From: Spirogloea muscicola
Taxonomy: Eukaryota > Streptophyta > Zygnematophyceae > Spirogloeales > Spirogloeaceae
NCBI GenBank assembly: GCA_009602725.1
Contig: WELB01000027.1
Span: forward strand, 178,972-242,971
Reading direction: 5' to 3'
DNA length: 64,000 nt
Shown piece by piece: positions 1 to 12,374 of this stretch. Below the pieces are notes generated by a model, which saw only the letters and a list, made by a program, of their open reading frames with translations, was not told where the DNA came from and ran no database searches. The stretch's first letter is position 1. Every line of letters begins with the position of its first letter. Position numbers and translations under genes: made by a program.

Positions 1-99
1 TCCGCCGCCGCCGCCGGGCGTTGCGGGTCCGCCGGAGGAGGCGCGCAGCGGAGTGGAGGGCGGCGTCTGAGGGCTCGCTTGCAGTTTCGGTCCAAGCAG

Positions 100-126
100 A
101 AGCGGCGGCGGCGGCGGCGGCGGCGA
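100..126 (+). repeat. (CGG)n array in RPS24 5' UTR
   Basis: A pure CGG trinucleotide run lies just upstream of the RPS24 start codon. Similar arrays occur at nearly all other gene starts in the window. Confidence 0.9.
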
Positions 127-127
127 C

Positions 128-1377
128 ATGGCGGACGCCAAGGCGTGCACCGTGCGGACGCGCAAGTTCATGACCAACCGCCTGCTGTCGCGACGGCAAT
201 TCGTGAGCGCCCTACGCCGCCGCCGCCGCCGCCACGTCCCGCCGACACCTCCGCCATGGCTCCGCCGACAGCGCCAGCTGCCCGAGCCTCCACTGGGCGC
301 ACGGCACTGACTCTCGCTCCTCTGCGCGCGCCCCGCAGATCATTGACGTGCTTCATCCGGGGCGGCCGAACGTCTCCAAGGTCAGACACAGCATACACGC
401 CATGTCGGTCTGTCCATGGAGTCATTGCCGAGGTCGTCTACGCACTATCGTTGGCCCTCGGCCGTTGGCACTCGTCGTCGTCTCTTGACAGCGCCGCTGT
501 GGCGCCTTGACTGCCCATCCTCTTATTGAGGACTAGGTGGTGGGCTTGCCAACTTGAAACCGCCTGTCAACACCTCTCAAGCTTTCGCTTGCCCCCCCCC
601 CCCAAACCCCACTGGACAGGCCGAGCTCAAGGAGAAGCTGCAGAAGCTATACGACGTGCGGGACGTGCAGACCATCTTCGTGTTTGGCTTCCGCACGCAA
701 TTTGGTGGTGGGAAGTCCACAGGCTTTGGCCTCATCTACGACAGCCTGGAGACGGCAAAGAAGTTCGAGCCCAAGTATCGGCTCATCCGGGTGCGCTTGG
801 CTGCTTACCTTGTCGCACTGGCTTTCACCACACTGCTTGTGAGAAGCTGTCAGCTCTGTCACAATCTGGATATAAGGGGCAGCTCTCTCACATGACGAAA
901 GGGGCTTGTTGCTTTCCCGCATGCAGAACGGGCTCGCTACTAAGGTTGAGAAGTCGAGAAAGCAGATCAAGGAGCGGAAGAATCGCACAAAGAAGATCAG
1001 GGGAACCAAGAAGGTATGCCGGCCTCCAGGCCTTCATCACCTCCTTGCGTTCAATGGCTAGGGCAATGAGCACCGCAGTTCCTTGCATAGGGCCCGCAAC
1101 CTCACTGCTCGTGAGGCTTCTCTGGTCATAATCTCACAGGGAGCTTAGCTACCTCTGTGGAAGTCTGGCCAAGCAGACAGAATTGGCCTTGCTTCTCACA
1201 GTGCTGAGCAGCAGTTCAAATTTCTCTCCCTCTCTCTCTCTCGCCCTCCCTCCCTCCCTCCCTTCCTCCCCATCTCCCCCCGCCTGCTGTCTGTTAGTGT
1301 GACACTTGCTTGTACTGCTGTCTCCTGTGTCCCTCCAGGCTAAGGGAGCTGGTGAGGCAGCCAAGAAGAAGAAGTAG
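128..1377 (+). CDS. RPS24: 40S ribosomal protein S24 (eS24)
   Basis: Small ribosomal subunit protein eS24, cytosolic. Five coding exons read cleanly: 128-202, 339-380, 620-790, 927-1013 and 1339-1377, all joined in phase 0 with GT-AG introns; together they give 137 residues, the usual family length. Family hallmarks visible are [11 protein letters not shown] at the N-terminus, IIDVLHPG in exon 2, [20 protein letters not shown] and IYDSLE in exon 3, and a lysine/arginine-rich tail in exons 4-5. The start is the ATG that opens [14 protein letters not shown]; it follows a (CGG)n run in the 5' UTR. The donor of intron 2 is the weak GTCAGA. The gene ends tail-to-tail with PABP. Identification is secure from conserved sequence. 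Confidence 0.97.
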
Positions 1378-3148
1378 AGGAGCTAGCTGTCGAACAGTGC
1401 CGCCATGCATTACTTGTCTGATTCGGCCTTCTCTTTTGCCAGAAGTACTCAGGTGCACCGCTTTGAAGCAGGTTTTGCTTCAGTGGCGAGCTTGAGGTCA
1501 AGCTCAGAGCATCTTGGTGCTATTAAGAAAGTTTTCTAGAACATGTCTTACTTAGAATATGAGGGTTTTTTGTCAGCATAAATGGCAATGCTCCATGTTC
1601 AGTGAAACTCAGCTCCTTTTGGAGCCAGTGTTACCTGCGACTTACAGTGAAAAGTCTGTCCAGGATGAGATGTTGGATACTCAATGAATTCTGCTGGGTG
1701 AGCCCTTCTTGATCCTACTGGGCATTGCCAACCTTCAGATTGACATGTCTGAGAGCATTGTCACACCATGACAAGCACGTGTTTGTTGTTGCCTAGACCA
1801 CATACATCAAGAGAGCTTCATGATTTGAAGCGGTGGCTGTGAAGGCTAGCCCGAAAAGAATGGACAAGGTCTTGGGAGAAGCCACTGTGTTAGTGATAGG
1901 ACAATGCAAACCACTTAGCAGAACAAATGGCTATCACAGAAAGCAGTCAGTAAGCGCGAGTCAACAGCCGCTTATAGCAACAATAACGAGTAGCAGCAGG
2001 AATGAGAAAGCAGCAGGAAATGAGTTGCCCGTATTGCGTACTCAGGCGGGCGAAGATTATCTACAATCACATCGCTCGGCTGTCTGGCCCATCAAGCGGC
2101 TGTGAGCACTTGACTTTGGGCAACTGAGCCATCATCGCTACTCAGTCGCTGCCACTCCCTTGCAGCTTGCCGTTGAGTCAGCAGCACTTGACCTCCAACA
2201 ATAATGCTGCTAGAGGCATGCTGCTTATAGCTTACTTCCTCCATGGCACTCCACAGTCAGGTCGCATGACCTGGGCATCGCTGAATGAATTGGCTGTATG
2301 AGTAGCGTAGAGTGGAAATCAGTGCGATGATCGTCCAGACAGAGTTCTCAATACTGACCGCAGTAGACATTCGCTCTGACAGGTATAGGGCCGGAAGCCT
2401 TTCATTGGATACGACCTTCGTTCTGAAAGCTTCACCCCGCATTGTTCGTCTGTCGTGGGTTCAGAGATTGAATCTGAGGTATGCACGTGTTCATCCAAGC
2501 CGCAGGGTCAGTCAAGAACAAAAAAACCAAATGCGGGATGTCACATTCACATAGCAACTTTTGATTCAGGCCACCAGTAAGGATGTGGTTAGCACTGATG
2601 TCCTCTTTGGTGCAAAGGGTGCTGATGACCCTTCAATCATGCAGGAGAAGCATGCAATTCACAACGTCAAAAGTAAAACATCTGAAAAATTAAGAAAGGC
2701 GCGGAGGGACAGATCAACAAGAACGCTAGTAAAAGTAGTATGGTTAAGATGAAGTAGTTTGGTGACAAACTTTGTGAAATTGCTGCAGTAACACAACTGC
2801 AAACAGTGTAGTCCTAAGGAGAATGATAGGAACAAATCCTGCCTACATGGAACAACCCCACAGAGCAATTTGCAGCGCAGGGCACAGTTGACGCAGAAGA
2901 GGGAGCTCTGAAGCCCAAATGCAGGCATTCTGCCAAGTATGCCCTACCAGATTGAACTATTGCAACCTGCTCTAGCAAGTGGGGGAACGCCCAGAAGGCA
3001 CACGTACTCCCAGCTCAAAAAACATCCACCGAAGAAACAAGAAAAGGGAACTCTAATACGCTCCTAAGCAAGCTGGTCCCAGCTCCAAAAACTCCTGCTC
3101 CAGATGAGGCTGAGGTTGTCCGACCAAGCCCCGCACCGGTCCCGATCC
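1378..3148. other. RPS24/PABP convergent intergenic region
   Basis: About 1.8 kb between two convergent stop codons. It must contain both 3' UTRs. The only other structure I recognise is one degenerate copy of hairpin repeat R1 near 1822-1875 (GGTGGCTGTGAAGGCTAGCC then GAAAAGAATGGACAAGGTC). Short open frames here show no conserved domain. Confidence 0.6.
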
Positions 3149-6100
3149 CTACGTTGGCTGGCTGTCGTTCAGACTAAGAGCAGCCAGCTGATCAACTGCC
3201 CCACCCTGAGCCATGCGGAGGACTTCCATAGCTTCGTTGACCTTGCTCTTGAGAGCATCGGGAGACTCAATCAGGTGCAGAACTTCAGTCTGATCCATCT
3301 CCAGGAGCATTCCGGTGACCTTTCCAGCGTGCTCATGCTCCAGCTGATCGACAAGCGGATAGAGCTGCTCTCCCAACATCTGCACATGGACAAAAAAGAC
3401 CTGGACAGCTTAACATCCTATCTTACGATTTCAGTGAATATTGAAGTCCATCAACTCTTATGAGTAACCTAGCCACAATGCTCAATGTCAACAGCTAAAA
3501 CCTTCTGTATACTGCTAACTGCAAAGTGTGGCCAACAGCACCTGAAGCACTGACAAGAACTCTCATCAATTATATTTGTTCAGACAAAGACCAGGTGGAA
3601 AGAAGCAAGGAAGGAGAGGAACGTGCAAGTACCGCGCGTTGCTGCTCCGGTGGAGCTGAAGCGAGAGCCGATGCCAGAGCGCTAATAGGCACAAGCTCCT
3701 GGCCAGCCAAGTCTAATGGCACGGGCAGAAGAACACCTCCTGGTATGCCCTGATTGGCAACAAGCCCGTCTTGACCATTGCGCCCAGCTGGTCCATATCG
3801 CATCTGTCCCTGGCTCTGGCGACGGGTCAACATCTGCAGTGCATAGAGGTAGAGGGATGCGTGAAGAGTCCAAGCAGCAGCCTCAAGAGCTGCAACTAGC
3901 TGCTACAGTATCTTGCAGCATATTGTACAATGAGGCTTAGAAGTAATCTGCTGCAAGGACCAACTCCTGCTGTCATTGTTGGGCGCAATGCAAGCAACTG
4001 CCACATGGTAGAAGTGGAGGGTCGTTTCAAGTGACAAGATTACCTGCTGCTGGGGCTGGCCGGGCTGAGGCTGCTGCTGCTGCTGAGGATTGGCACCTCG
4101 TCGGCCTCCCATTCGCTGATTCTGCTGATTCTGGCGAGGGACGACCGGCACATAGAAGTTCGGCATCTGCGTCCCACCAGGGCGCATTGCTCCCAGCATC
4201 TGCTGCTGGTAGCCAAAGTTTGCAGGCTGCAGTGCAGGAGAAGGGGAGTCAGACCAGAATCCAGTGACTGGTAGCAGCCATTTCCCATTGGCAACCCAGT
4301 AGCAAACGGCTTCCCACAAAGAGCTGCATTGCCCACAGTGATGTGCTTCATTGAAAGATTTAGTGCCTCAAAGCATTTCCCAGTACGACATATTTGAATC
4401 ACCTGTGGTGGAATCAGGCCAGGGGGGGGCTGCCCATAGAAAATTTGCTGGCCCATCCCAGGGGCTGCAGGATGGTACATAGGCATGTTGCCTGGAACCC
4501 CTGCACTGACTCCCATTGGAGTAAGCCCTCGTGGCACACTGAATTGGGCCTGCAAATTGAATTTGACATGAGTTAGCCTCAGTACATATCGTGGTAGTGA
4601 TGATGACGGGAAGGCATACCACTCAGAGATAGATTGTCTCAGACTGTGAAAACATACAACCGGAAGTATGGCTTTCCTCGATAGGCACAACCATAGAGAT
4701 GTCCAACCTGTAAACGTTGCCTCCTATCCTCCTTCCTCTGTGCTAAAGCAACATAAAGTGGCTTCGAGCCTACCATCTTTCCGTTCATCTCGGTAACCTG
4801 CACCAGTGAAACTGCCTGAGACTCTAGGCCAGAAGATTTACTTAAATGCGTCACAAGTACAACGTGCTGAAAGGTGAGGAGGAAAAGTGACACCCGTTCT
4901 GCAAAATACGTTAGCAAAACCTTTTGCAAAGACAAGGTGGTCAAGATGCATAGATGCAACTGCTGCGATACTTACAGCACGTGTGGCTTCCTCTGGGGTC
5001 GCAAATGCAACAAAGCCAGAGCCTCGACTCGTGCCAGAAGGGTCCCTCATGATCTGCAGAAGACAGAAGAGCCTATGAGGTGCTGCTTCCCAGATCACGA
5101 TAGAACAGCAATATATTTTGCACCAGCTTAACAACGATGCAGCAAGAAAACCTGGATTGCATGCACAGGTAGCACGTCTGAGAATATGGAGATTAGGTTT
5201 CTGAAGTTTTAGAGATCTAACCTTGCATGAAGTGATGGTCCCAAACTCAGCAAAAAACTCGCGCAGTTTCTCATCATCCATGCTGTCTTCAAGATTCTTG
5301 AGGTACAGGTTGACTCCCTGATACTTCTCCACCCTCTCCTTTCTGTCCTGCTCGAATTTCTGTCGAAGCTCCTGCTCCCTCTCACCTTTCTTCTGAGCTC
5401 TACCAACATACCACTCCTTGTCATCGAACTTTTTACCATTCAAGCCTTCTACAGCCTTCGCAGCATCATCCGCGTGCTCAAAGTTGACAAAGCCAAAGCC
5501 CTTGCTCTTTCCGTCTGGATCCTTCATGACAACAGCGCTGCTAATGGGCCCATACGCCGAGAAAGTGCTCTTAAGGTCGTCATCAGTGGTATTATCACCA
5601 AGGTTCTTGACATACACATTACTGAAGGTGGCCCCGAGCCCCTGATCCCTCTCCTGGCGCCTCACAAATGGCCCTACAAAGACTTGCTTGTCTTCCAGCA
5701 GCATCCCGTTGACTTTCTCTATAGCATTCTGCGCTGACTCGTCCTGCTCAAACTGCACAAAACCGTACCCCTTGGACTGGCCCTGGGCATCCTGGGCCAC
5801 CTTGCAGGATAGGATGGGACCAAAGGCTTGGAAGGTATCATACAGTGCTTTGTTGTCGATGGTCGTGTCGAGGTTCTGCCAGCAAGGCAATGATAGCATA
5901 TCAGGCGCTAAGCACAAGAAAGTACTGTGGCAACTGTGACAGCAAGATAAGAAGATCTTACGACCTCTGGTAAATTCATGCTGGCATGCTACCACATGCT
6001 CAGGAGTCACAGGTACATGTGGCCACCTTGATGAAAATATTTGCAGTGCCGCTTTTGCGAAGGCTGGGGTCCCGATGGGAGAACATGATACGAATGGGTT

Positions 6101-6710
6101 TCCCATTGATGGGCGTGAAGTTGAGCAGCTCCATAGCCCTTCCAGCTGCAAACACATGCGGCACTTCAGAGGACAACCACCTCGGCCCTAACAACAACAC
6201 TGGCTAAGTAAATGGGAACCTTGGGACCGTCATATGACTCCTCTGTACAGGGCAGAGCCGAGCTTCGTACCGCAAAGGGCGCTACATGCAAAGCCGAGGC
6301 AGCCTATGGCAGAACCTGGAGCAGGGAGAGTTTCCTTGCTGTAGCTAGGCCTTTGCTGAGTGCCCATGCCACAACACTCCAACCTACATGTTGCTAACAA
6401 CCAACAGGGCCATCCCGACGGACTGCGATGCGTAGTCCGTGGCACTGCCTGCACACCAGTGGCCAGTGCTCACCGTCCTGCGCGCTGTTGTAGTTGACGT
6501 AGGAGTAGCCCAGGGACCTCCGCGTCACCAGGTCGCGGCAGACGCGGATGGACACGACGGGCCCGACCTGGCTGAATATCTCGTACAGCTGCGCCTCGGA
6601 CACGTTCGCCTCCAGATCCCCGACGTACAGCGAGGTGCTCGAGTGCTGCTGCCCGGGGCCGCTGCCGGCGACGCCTCCGCCGAGCTGCCCGCCCTGCTGC
6701 ACGGGGCCGC

Positions 6711-6759
<49 letters not shown>

Positions 6760-6774
6760 AGCAACGTGCGCCAT
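3149..6774 (-). CDS. PABP: Polyadenylate-binding protein (cytoplasmic PABP)
   Basis: Poly(A)-tail binding protein acting in mRNA stability and translation initiation. Nine minus-strand exons: 6774-6474, 6145-6027, 5875-5222, 5053-4976, 4797-4708, 4549-4403, 4226-4044, 3833-3633 and 3379-3149, summing to 2004 nt (667 residues). Order: a 16-glutamine tract at residues 6-21, RRM1 ([19 protein letters not shown]), RRM2 ([17 protein letters not shown]), RRM3 ([19 protein letters not shown]), RRM4 ([31 protein letters not shown]), a Q/P/G/M-rich linker, then the C-terminal MLLE domain ([20 protein letters not shown]) that recruits PAM2 proteins. The second and third RRMs share one long exon. The start is the ATG before AHVAQQQ. 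It is head-to-head with Misato, about 790 bp apart. All family parts are present; it looks functional. Confidence 0.97.
6712..6759 (-). repeat. Coding (CAG)16 in PABP exon 1
   Basis: Sixteen uninterrupted CAG codons (CTG on the plus strand) encode glutamines 6-21 of PABP. Pure repeats of this kind are length-unstable, so allele length may vary. Confidence 0.95.
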
Positions 6775-6948
6775 CTCGGCTCAACGTCTGCGCACGCCCT
6801 GGATCGTCCTTCTGCAGCCCTGTTTCTCTGCTTTGGTTGATTTTTTAATTTTTTTTTGGATGTGGTGGCTCCTTGCCTGCGCGCCGCCTCGCAAGGCGCT
6901 GCCGCGCACGAGCCGAGTGAGAAAAAGGCGCACCGNGGCGACGGCGGC

Positions 6949-6979
<31 letters not shown>

Positions 6980-7560
6980 CTAGGGCGGGAGGGGCCGGGG
7001 GGTTGTGGTGGTCGAGGGGCGACAGCCATGGCGGCCGCCGGAAGGGCTTATGTCCTCCCCCGGGCCCCGCGGAGGCGGCGGCCCGACCGTCCGATTGCGT
7101 CCCTTCCCCGCTCGATTGCCGCCGCGTGGCGAGCTCCGAGGCGGGAGGCTATTTCCGGCCCGCTCTGACGGGGGCTAGGCACCCATGCAGGCTTAAACCC
7201 CAAACCCTTGCGGGCTAGCCCTCCCTGCCCCAAGGGTTTAGCTACAGTCGAAGCTGCAGGCCGTCGCGGCGCAGGCTTGACGAACGAAAGGCTTCAGGCT
7301 GCAGGCTCAGTTGGGCCCATTGAGAGACGGTTGAACGGGAGACGGACGCTCCAAGCTGCCATCGCTGCAAGTGGGCGTGCCTGCGTACCCGTCATCTCCT
7401 CCTCGTCCGGGATGTACGCGGAGCCCAGCTTCCGGCAGCCTCCCAGCTGTGAGCGCAGAGGCTCTCCCGTGCCGTCGTCCACTCGCTTCAAGCGCAGTGC
7501 CAGGCCTCGCCCTCCCCTTGCGGCTTCCGTGGGACTGTCTGGGTCAAAGCTGCGGCGCCC
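6775..7560. promoter_or_regulatory. Bidirectional PABP/Misato promoter region
   Basis: About 790 bp separate the divergent start codons of PABP and Misato. The region holds a GGC array at 6937-6980 next to a single N (6936) and very GC-rich flanks. It must supply both promoters and 5' UTRs; no TATA box is evident. The shared-promoter role is inferred from gene orientation alone. Confidence 0.55.
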
Positions 7561-10440
7561 ATGAGGGAGGTGGTGACGCTCCAGGTGGGCAGCTACGCCA
7601 ACTACATCGGCGCCCACTTCTGGAACTTCCAGGTACGAGCCCGCGGCAGACTCGCCTCAGACGCCGCTGCGTCTCACACTGAGGCCATCTTATCAAGCCT
7701 GGATGACGTGAATTGGTCGTGGGTATGGGACAGGACGAGCTTCTTGGACGGGAAGGCTCGCCAGACGAAGGGGAGGCCGTCAACGACATTGACTCAGGAG
7801 TTCTGTACAGGGTCGGCGAGACATTACGAGTGAGCACAAGCCAATGCACAAACGACGGCCAGCCATTACATTGTACCTTCTGCTTCTGGGCCACACCTTA
7901 ACCTGAGCTGTTGACAGTGCTGGCCGCTCATCTGCCCATTTGTATAAGCTGATGATCTACGGTGTGATGCACCGAGAAAGGGGGAAGCTACGTACACACC
8001 ACGACTCTTGCTCTTTGACCTCCGTGGTGAGCATCCTGAGTGTGGAACCCTGCAGTTTGGAACTCTGCTGGTTATCATTCAACACACTGTGTGCGCGCCT
8101 ATTGCAAGTCAATTTGAACTGCGTCAATTTCGCTGTAGAGGCTCTGCTGCCACAGGTCAACATAGTTCAGAAGACAGATTGCAGCAGGGCAAGTGATTAT
8201 CGGGCACAGTGATTGGCAAAGAGTTCTAATGTCGCATGTCAGGCAGCCTTGGCTCCGTACGGGGAGCTGGATCACTGTATGGCGCAGCACCTGCAGCCAA
8301 CCTGTCCTCCATCCGAACATGGTAATATCATGCTCTGCAGGTTCCATCGGGCCGTCTTTGAACACTTTCTCTCGTTGCTCCATCACTACGACTTGCTTGT
8401 ATATACAACGTTTGAGTTTTTGTGGTGGATGGATGGATCCTGATTGCAAAAGTACAAGGGATGTGCTTCAGGGGGGGCGCGAAAGCTGTGTACAAATCAG
8501 AGCCTGTCGAGAGAAGTCTGTACCTGCAAAGCCTCGACAATGAGGAGGACAATGGTTGTGGACAGAGCAGCAACATGGACGGGGAAAGGCTATCTGATAG
8601 GCCAGCAAGCACTGGGATGTCACCCACAGCGCGACCGGAGAGCGAGGAGCGCAGCATTGTGAAGGGCCTTCATGAAAGTGTGAGTTACTGGACGGACTAC
8701 CTTAAGGTGCACCTGCACCCCCGCAGTGTCGCGGAACTTGGCGGGGCCTGGCAAGGTGACCCGCTCAGCTATGGGGCTGGCAAGGGTCTGCTCGACTCTG
8801 GTGAAAGCATGGAGGATGTCCGTGACAGGTTGCGGTTCTTTGTGGAGGAATGCGACAACCTGCAGGGCTTCCAGTGCATCCTAGATTGTACAGGCATCTT
8901 CACAGCACCAGCCGAGAAACTCCTCACTGTGATAGAGGACGAGTACCAGACGGTACCCCGCCTTTCATTTGCATCCAAGCCGCCGATGGCACAGCTGAAG
9001 AACATGCGGGCCTCGAGGTCCCCTGCAGAAGAGCTGACTGCCAGCATCACATTCTGCAGCTTGTCACACCTAAGCCACCTTTTTGTACCCATGGACCTTT
9101 CTTGCATTGGCAGAGGTAAGTGAAATCTTTAAGATGCCTTATCCACCTGCGTGGAAGGCGCATACAGGCTATTGAGGTCTGGCTGTGTACATCGGCATGC
9201 ATGTAGTAGGTCTGTACTGGCATGCACCTACAATGGCTATGAGGAAGAAATCGATTTCAGTTTTACCATGCTTCTGCAGGTACTCGATTCCCGTATCTTC
9301 TAGTCAATGACGACAAGCCATATGAGAGCAGCGCAGATTATGCTAGTGCAATAGAGACAACGACGACTACGTTCAGGCTTCGGGCATCAGATATGGGCAA
9401 CCATGGCCAAGTCCCTCTTGGAGCTGATAATATGAGCAGCCTGGTCAGTAAGTTGGCCACACAGCCATCAGCCAACATTGGAGGGGCTTACGCTGCCGTC
9501 CCTGCGCCCCCTGTCTCGACTGTTGCTGGTATGTGTGACATACTAAATCCGAACACACTTCTGGATGCTGCTTCTCGCTGTGCTTGTTGAGCGCTTAGGA
9601 TTATGAGGCATCTTCCTTAACAAGTGCTAAAGTCAAGAGCCAGTAATCTGTCCACGCTGCCTATGCTCATCAGAGTAGGACTGATGTGCAAATTCCACCT
9701 ATGCTTAATTGCAGGCTCTGGCAGGTTGACCATGGACTTGCATCAGCTAGTACCATTATCTGATGGCCTCTGTGACTGGCCTCCCAGTAGCTCACTCGCA
9801 CAAAGTTTAGCTGTTCGGGGTGCAAGGTTGGCAGGTGAGGCTTGTCTTGTTTCTGTCAAAGGGGGCTTCACTGCTTCATTCGTCCTTCTTGAGTGGCAAT
9901 CTTGCTGGTCAAGAGAGGAGCGCTGGCATCTCATCAGCATGCCATGTAATTGCTGCTCTTCTTTCTATCTTCAATGCTCATTACCATGTGGTGGTCTTTC
10001 TTCGTCTTATAGGTGCTAGAAGGGCAGCCCTTGTCCCACAAGCCTATGGGGCTCTACAAGCCAGTCTTTCTGGCCACTCTGTCCGGCACGTGACTGTGTC
10101 GCGGCAGCCCTTACCCATCCCGCTACCATTCCCACCAATCTTTGCACCAACTGTGAGCAGTCGTGGGGATGTTGTTAGCCGAAGTGGGCCAACTGCTGGG
10201 CAAGCTAAAGGAGGACTTGAGGTCCTTTCGCTCCCTGCATTAACCTGCATGAGCTCAGGCTTGGAGGTCGTGCCCATCATCAAGAGGAGGTTGGAGGCAC
10301 TGGAGAAGTACGCATCCAGTAGGGCTGCACCTGGCATGTCAGTCGTCCGTGATTGGGGACTCGAAGGAAGTGACATTGAGGAGATGAGAGAGCGTTTGGA
10401 AAGCATGCTGCACGCTTATCATCACGATTTTGACGACTAG
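7561..10440 (+). CDS. MSTO1: Misato/DML1 family tubulin-like protein
   Basis: Homologue of Misato (DML1), a tubulin/FtsZ-like protein linked in animals and yeast to mitochondrial distribution and morphology. Eight exons: 7561-7632, 7734-7829, 7981-8026, 8243-8321, 8472-9115, 9280-9528, 9715-9834 and 10013-10440; total 1734 nt, 577 residues. Conserved family blocks are EVVTLQVGSYANYIGAHFWN at the N-terminus, GVLYR, YTPRLLLFDLRGSLGS, the LKVHLHPRS block, RFFVEECDNLQGFQ and PLPIPLPFPPIF near the end. The order matches the human protein throughout. Exon 3 is a 46-nt small exon with a poor pyrimidine tract (acceptor AAAG|GGG), so its left edge is the least certain junction. The ATG chosen opens directly into the conserved REVVTLQ block. 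Confidence 0.92.
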
Positions 10441-10639
10441 ATCGTACTGGCATGATTGCACTTAGTGGTTTGGCACAAGATCTTGCTAGGCTTCTTGTCT
10501 GAGCCGCGCGCCAGTGTATTGGCTCCATGGCAGCCTTGTGGTCACATCAATGAATGGTATGCCTGCGTAGCGAGCTTGATCAGGAATCAACTTTCTCAGA
10601 AGGAGGCCGTGGCTGGAATGAAAATAGGCTCATCCTAAA

Positions 10640-11100
10640 GGGGCGAGGGCTGGTAAAGCCAGCTCGAAGAAGATGGACAAGTCTGAAGGGGACGGAAAGT
10701 GCCGAAACACATAGCTTAGCAAGTACCACGAAGGATGGTCACATAGAAGCAGCCGTAAGTCAGAAAGACTAGCCACCGGAAAGCAGTCGCCTCAGCTTAG
10801 CGGCGGTAGTAAAGAGGCTGGGAATGGAGTAAGCTCTTCCACATGGGCGAGGGCTGTGGAAAGCCAGCCCAGAAGAATTGGACGAAGCTCAGTGAATTGG
10901 CGTGTTCTGTCTCAACGCCTATGCGCAAACCAGTCAGCGAAAGAAGTGGCTACTGCAAACAGCCCTTGTGAGCTTGGTGAGCTTGGTGTCGTTGGGGAAG
11001 AAGTGAGCTCTTTCAAAGGCGGGATGGGCTGTAAAAAGCCAGCCAGTAAGGATTGACAAGGGTCGAAGGGGCAAGAAGCGCTGGAAATCAAGTTAAGCAA
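10640..11100 (+). repeat. Cluster of hairpin repeat R1 (three copies)
   Basis: Copies near 10645-10690, 10845-10890 and 11020-11070 share the plan GAGGGCTGTGAAA-GCCAGCCC followed by GAATGGACAAGGTCCGAAGGGG-like sequence. The first part can fold as a short hairpin (GGCTGG...CCAGCC). Copies are imperfect and separated by unrelated sequence. No gene is evident between 10441 and 12374. Confidence 0.7.
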
Positions 11101-11279
11101 TTACCATGTAGGATAATCACTTAGTAACCTCTAGGTAGCAGCCATTAGTCAGCCAATCTAGCCGCCGGAATGCAGTCCCCTTGACAAAAGCCAGAGGCTG
11201 CAGCTACAGCACAGCCAGCACGCAGGTGCAATGCTTGGGGCAGCCACCTGCTGCGGTCGGCGTTATGCAGGAACAGCTC

Positions 11280-11640
11280 TTTCAATGTAAAGTCATGGCT
11301 GTGAAAGGCGCGCGGTGCGCATGAAATTTTAGGAGGCCAATTCGAGCCTTACAACGTCCTGGTAATGGGGCAACTAGCTGGCTAAGGGGGCCTCTAGTAC
11401 TCACGAGTGAGCACATAGACATTCGACAAGCTGAGCTGAGGAGCCAGAGCACCACCACGCAAGCCAAGAGCCTGGCCTAGCCCCTGGCGCCCAGCACGCT
11501 GGTGTATAGCGAGTAGTGCCCGGGAGCGATGCAGACTGAATGAAAGCAGCACTATAAGAAGAAAAGCAATGTAAGCAAGCAATCACTGCTTGCTTGTGAG
11601 AGGCCAGCCCAAAAGAATGTACAAGGAAGGCGCTAGAAAA
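11280..11640 (-). repeat. Nested remnants: LINE-like 3' end, its tail and R1
   Basis: On the minus strand this stretch encodes a fragment (about 11400-11582) resembling the C-terminus of the 373-residue LINE-like frame at 21231-22352: HRSRALLAIHQRAGR then SLSNVYVLTREY. The plus-strand flank at 11300-11350 matches the element's 3' tail (GGCGCGCGGTGCGCATGAA). An R1 copy follows at 11585-11625. It is an old 5'-truncated copy. Confidence 0.65.
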
Positions 11641-12374
11641 CACATAAATTACACACAGACGAAGTGTGCCCCACCATACCTGCCTTCGTCCACTTGCGCT
11701 TCGCCCGCGCTCTTCCGTCATTCGAGGCCGGGAGGCCCACGTGAGCCAGTGCTGGCCTCAAGGGCCGTCGATCTGGAGGGCTTCCGCCAGCCTGGCGGTC
11801 TCGTGGCCGTCCGATGGGAAGGCTGGCCAATGGGAGCTCAGTCCCCACGTCACGGCGGCTGCCGGCCGCGGCGCCGCTCGCAGTGGGCATTTCATTGGCC
11901 GAGGCCCGCTCGGCCGCGCGCGAGCCGTGCGATGCAACGCATCCACGGCCAGCGGTGCCCCCCGGAACGTGGCCTGCCCCTCCCCCTCCTCCCTTCCCGC
12001 CCTCTCTCCCCTGTTCTCCCTGATGGCTCTGTGGTGCCGCCTCTCCTTTCTGCCCTGACGCGTGTGACTCTTTCCCCGGTCAGTGGATGCCCGCCACCCA
12101 CTGTTGGCCATTTCCCAATAAGAGCCGACGGCGACAGACGAGCCGGAAGCGGCAGCAAAGCCACCCTTTCTCCCCCTCTCAGGATCTGTGAACGCCAGCC
12201 GTCTCTCTCCGCTGAATTGTAGTTGCTCTTGTTGTTGGTAGACGAGCCCATCTGTGTCGCAGCAGTGTCGCGCGCTGCGAGGGTGATCGTCCCGACCATC
12301 GCCGCCGCCGCCGTCGCGCTTGCGAGATTGGCTGTGTCCCCGGCTGTGCGGTCGCCGCTGCCGCTGCCGCCGCC

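Noticed and set aside
3104-3463. Plus-strand 119-residue open frame
   Set aside because: Antisense shadow of the PABP MLLE exon.
6525-6784. Poly-Ser, poly-Ala and poly-Leu open frames across the PABP start
   Set aside because: They are other-frame readings of the CAG repeat; only the poly-Gln frame continues into the RRM domains.
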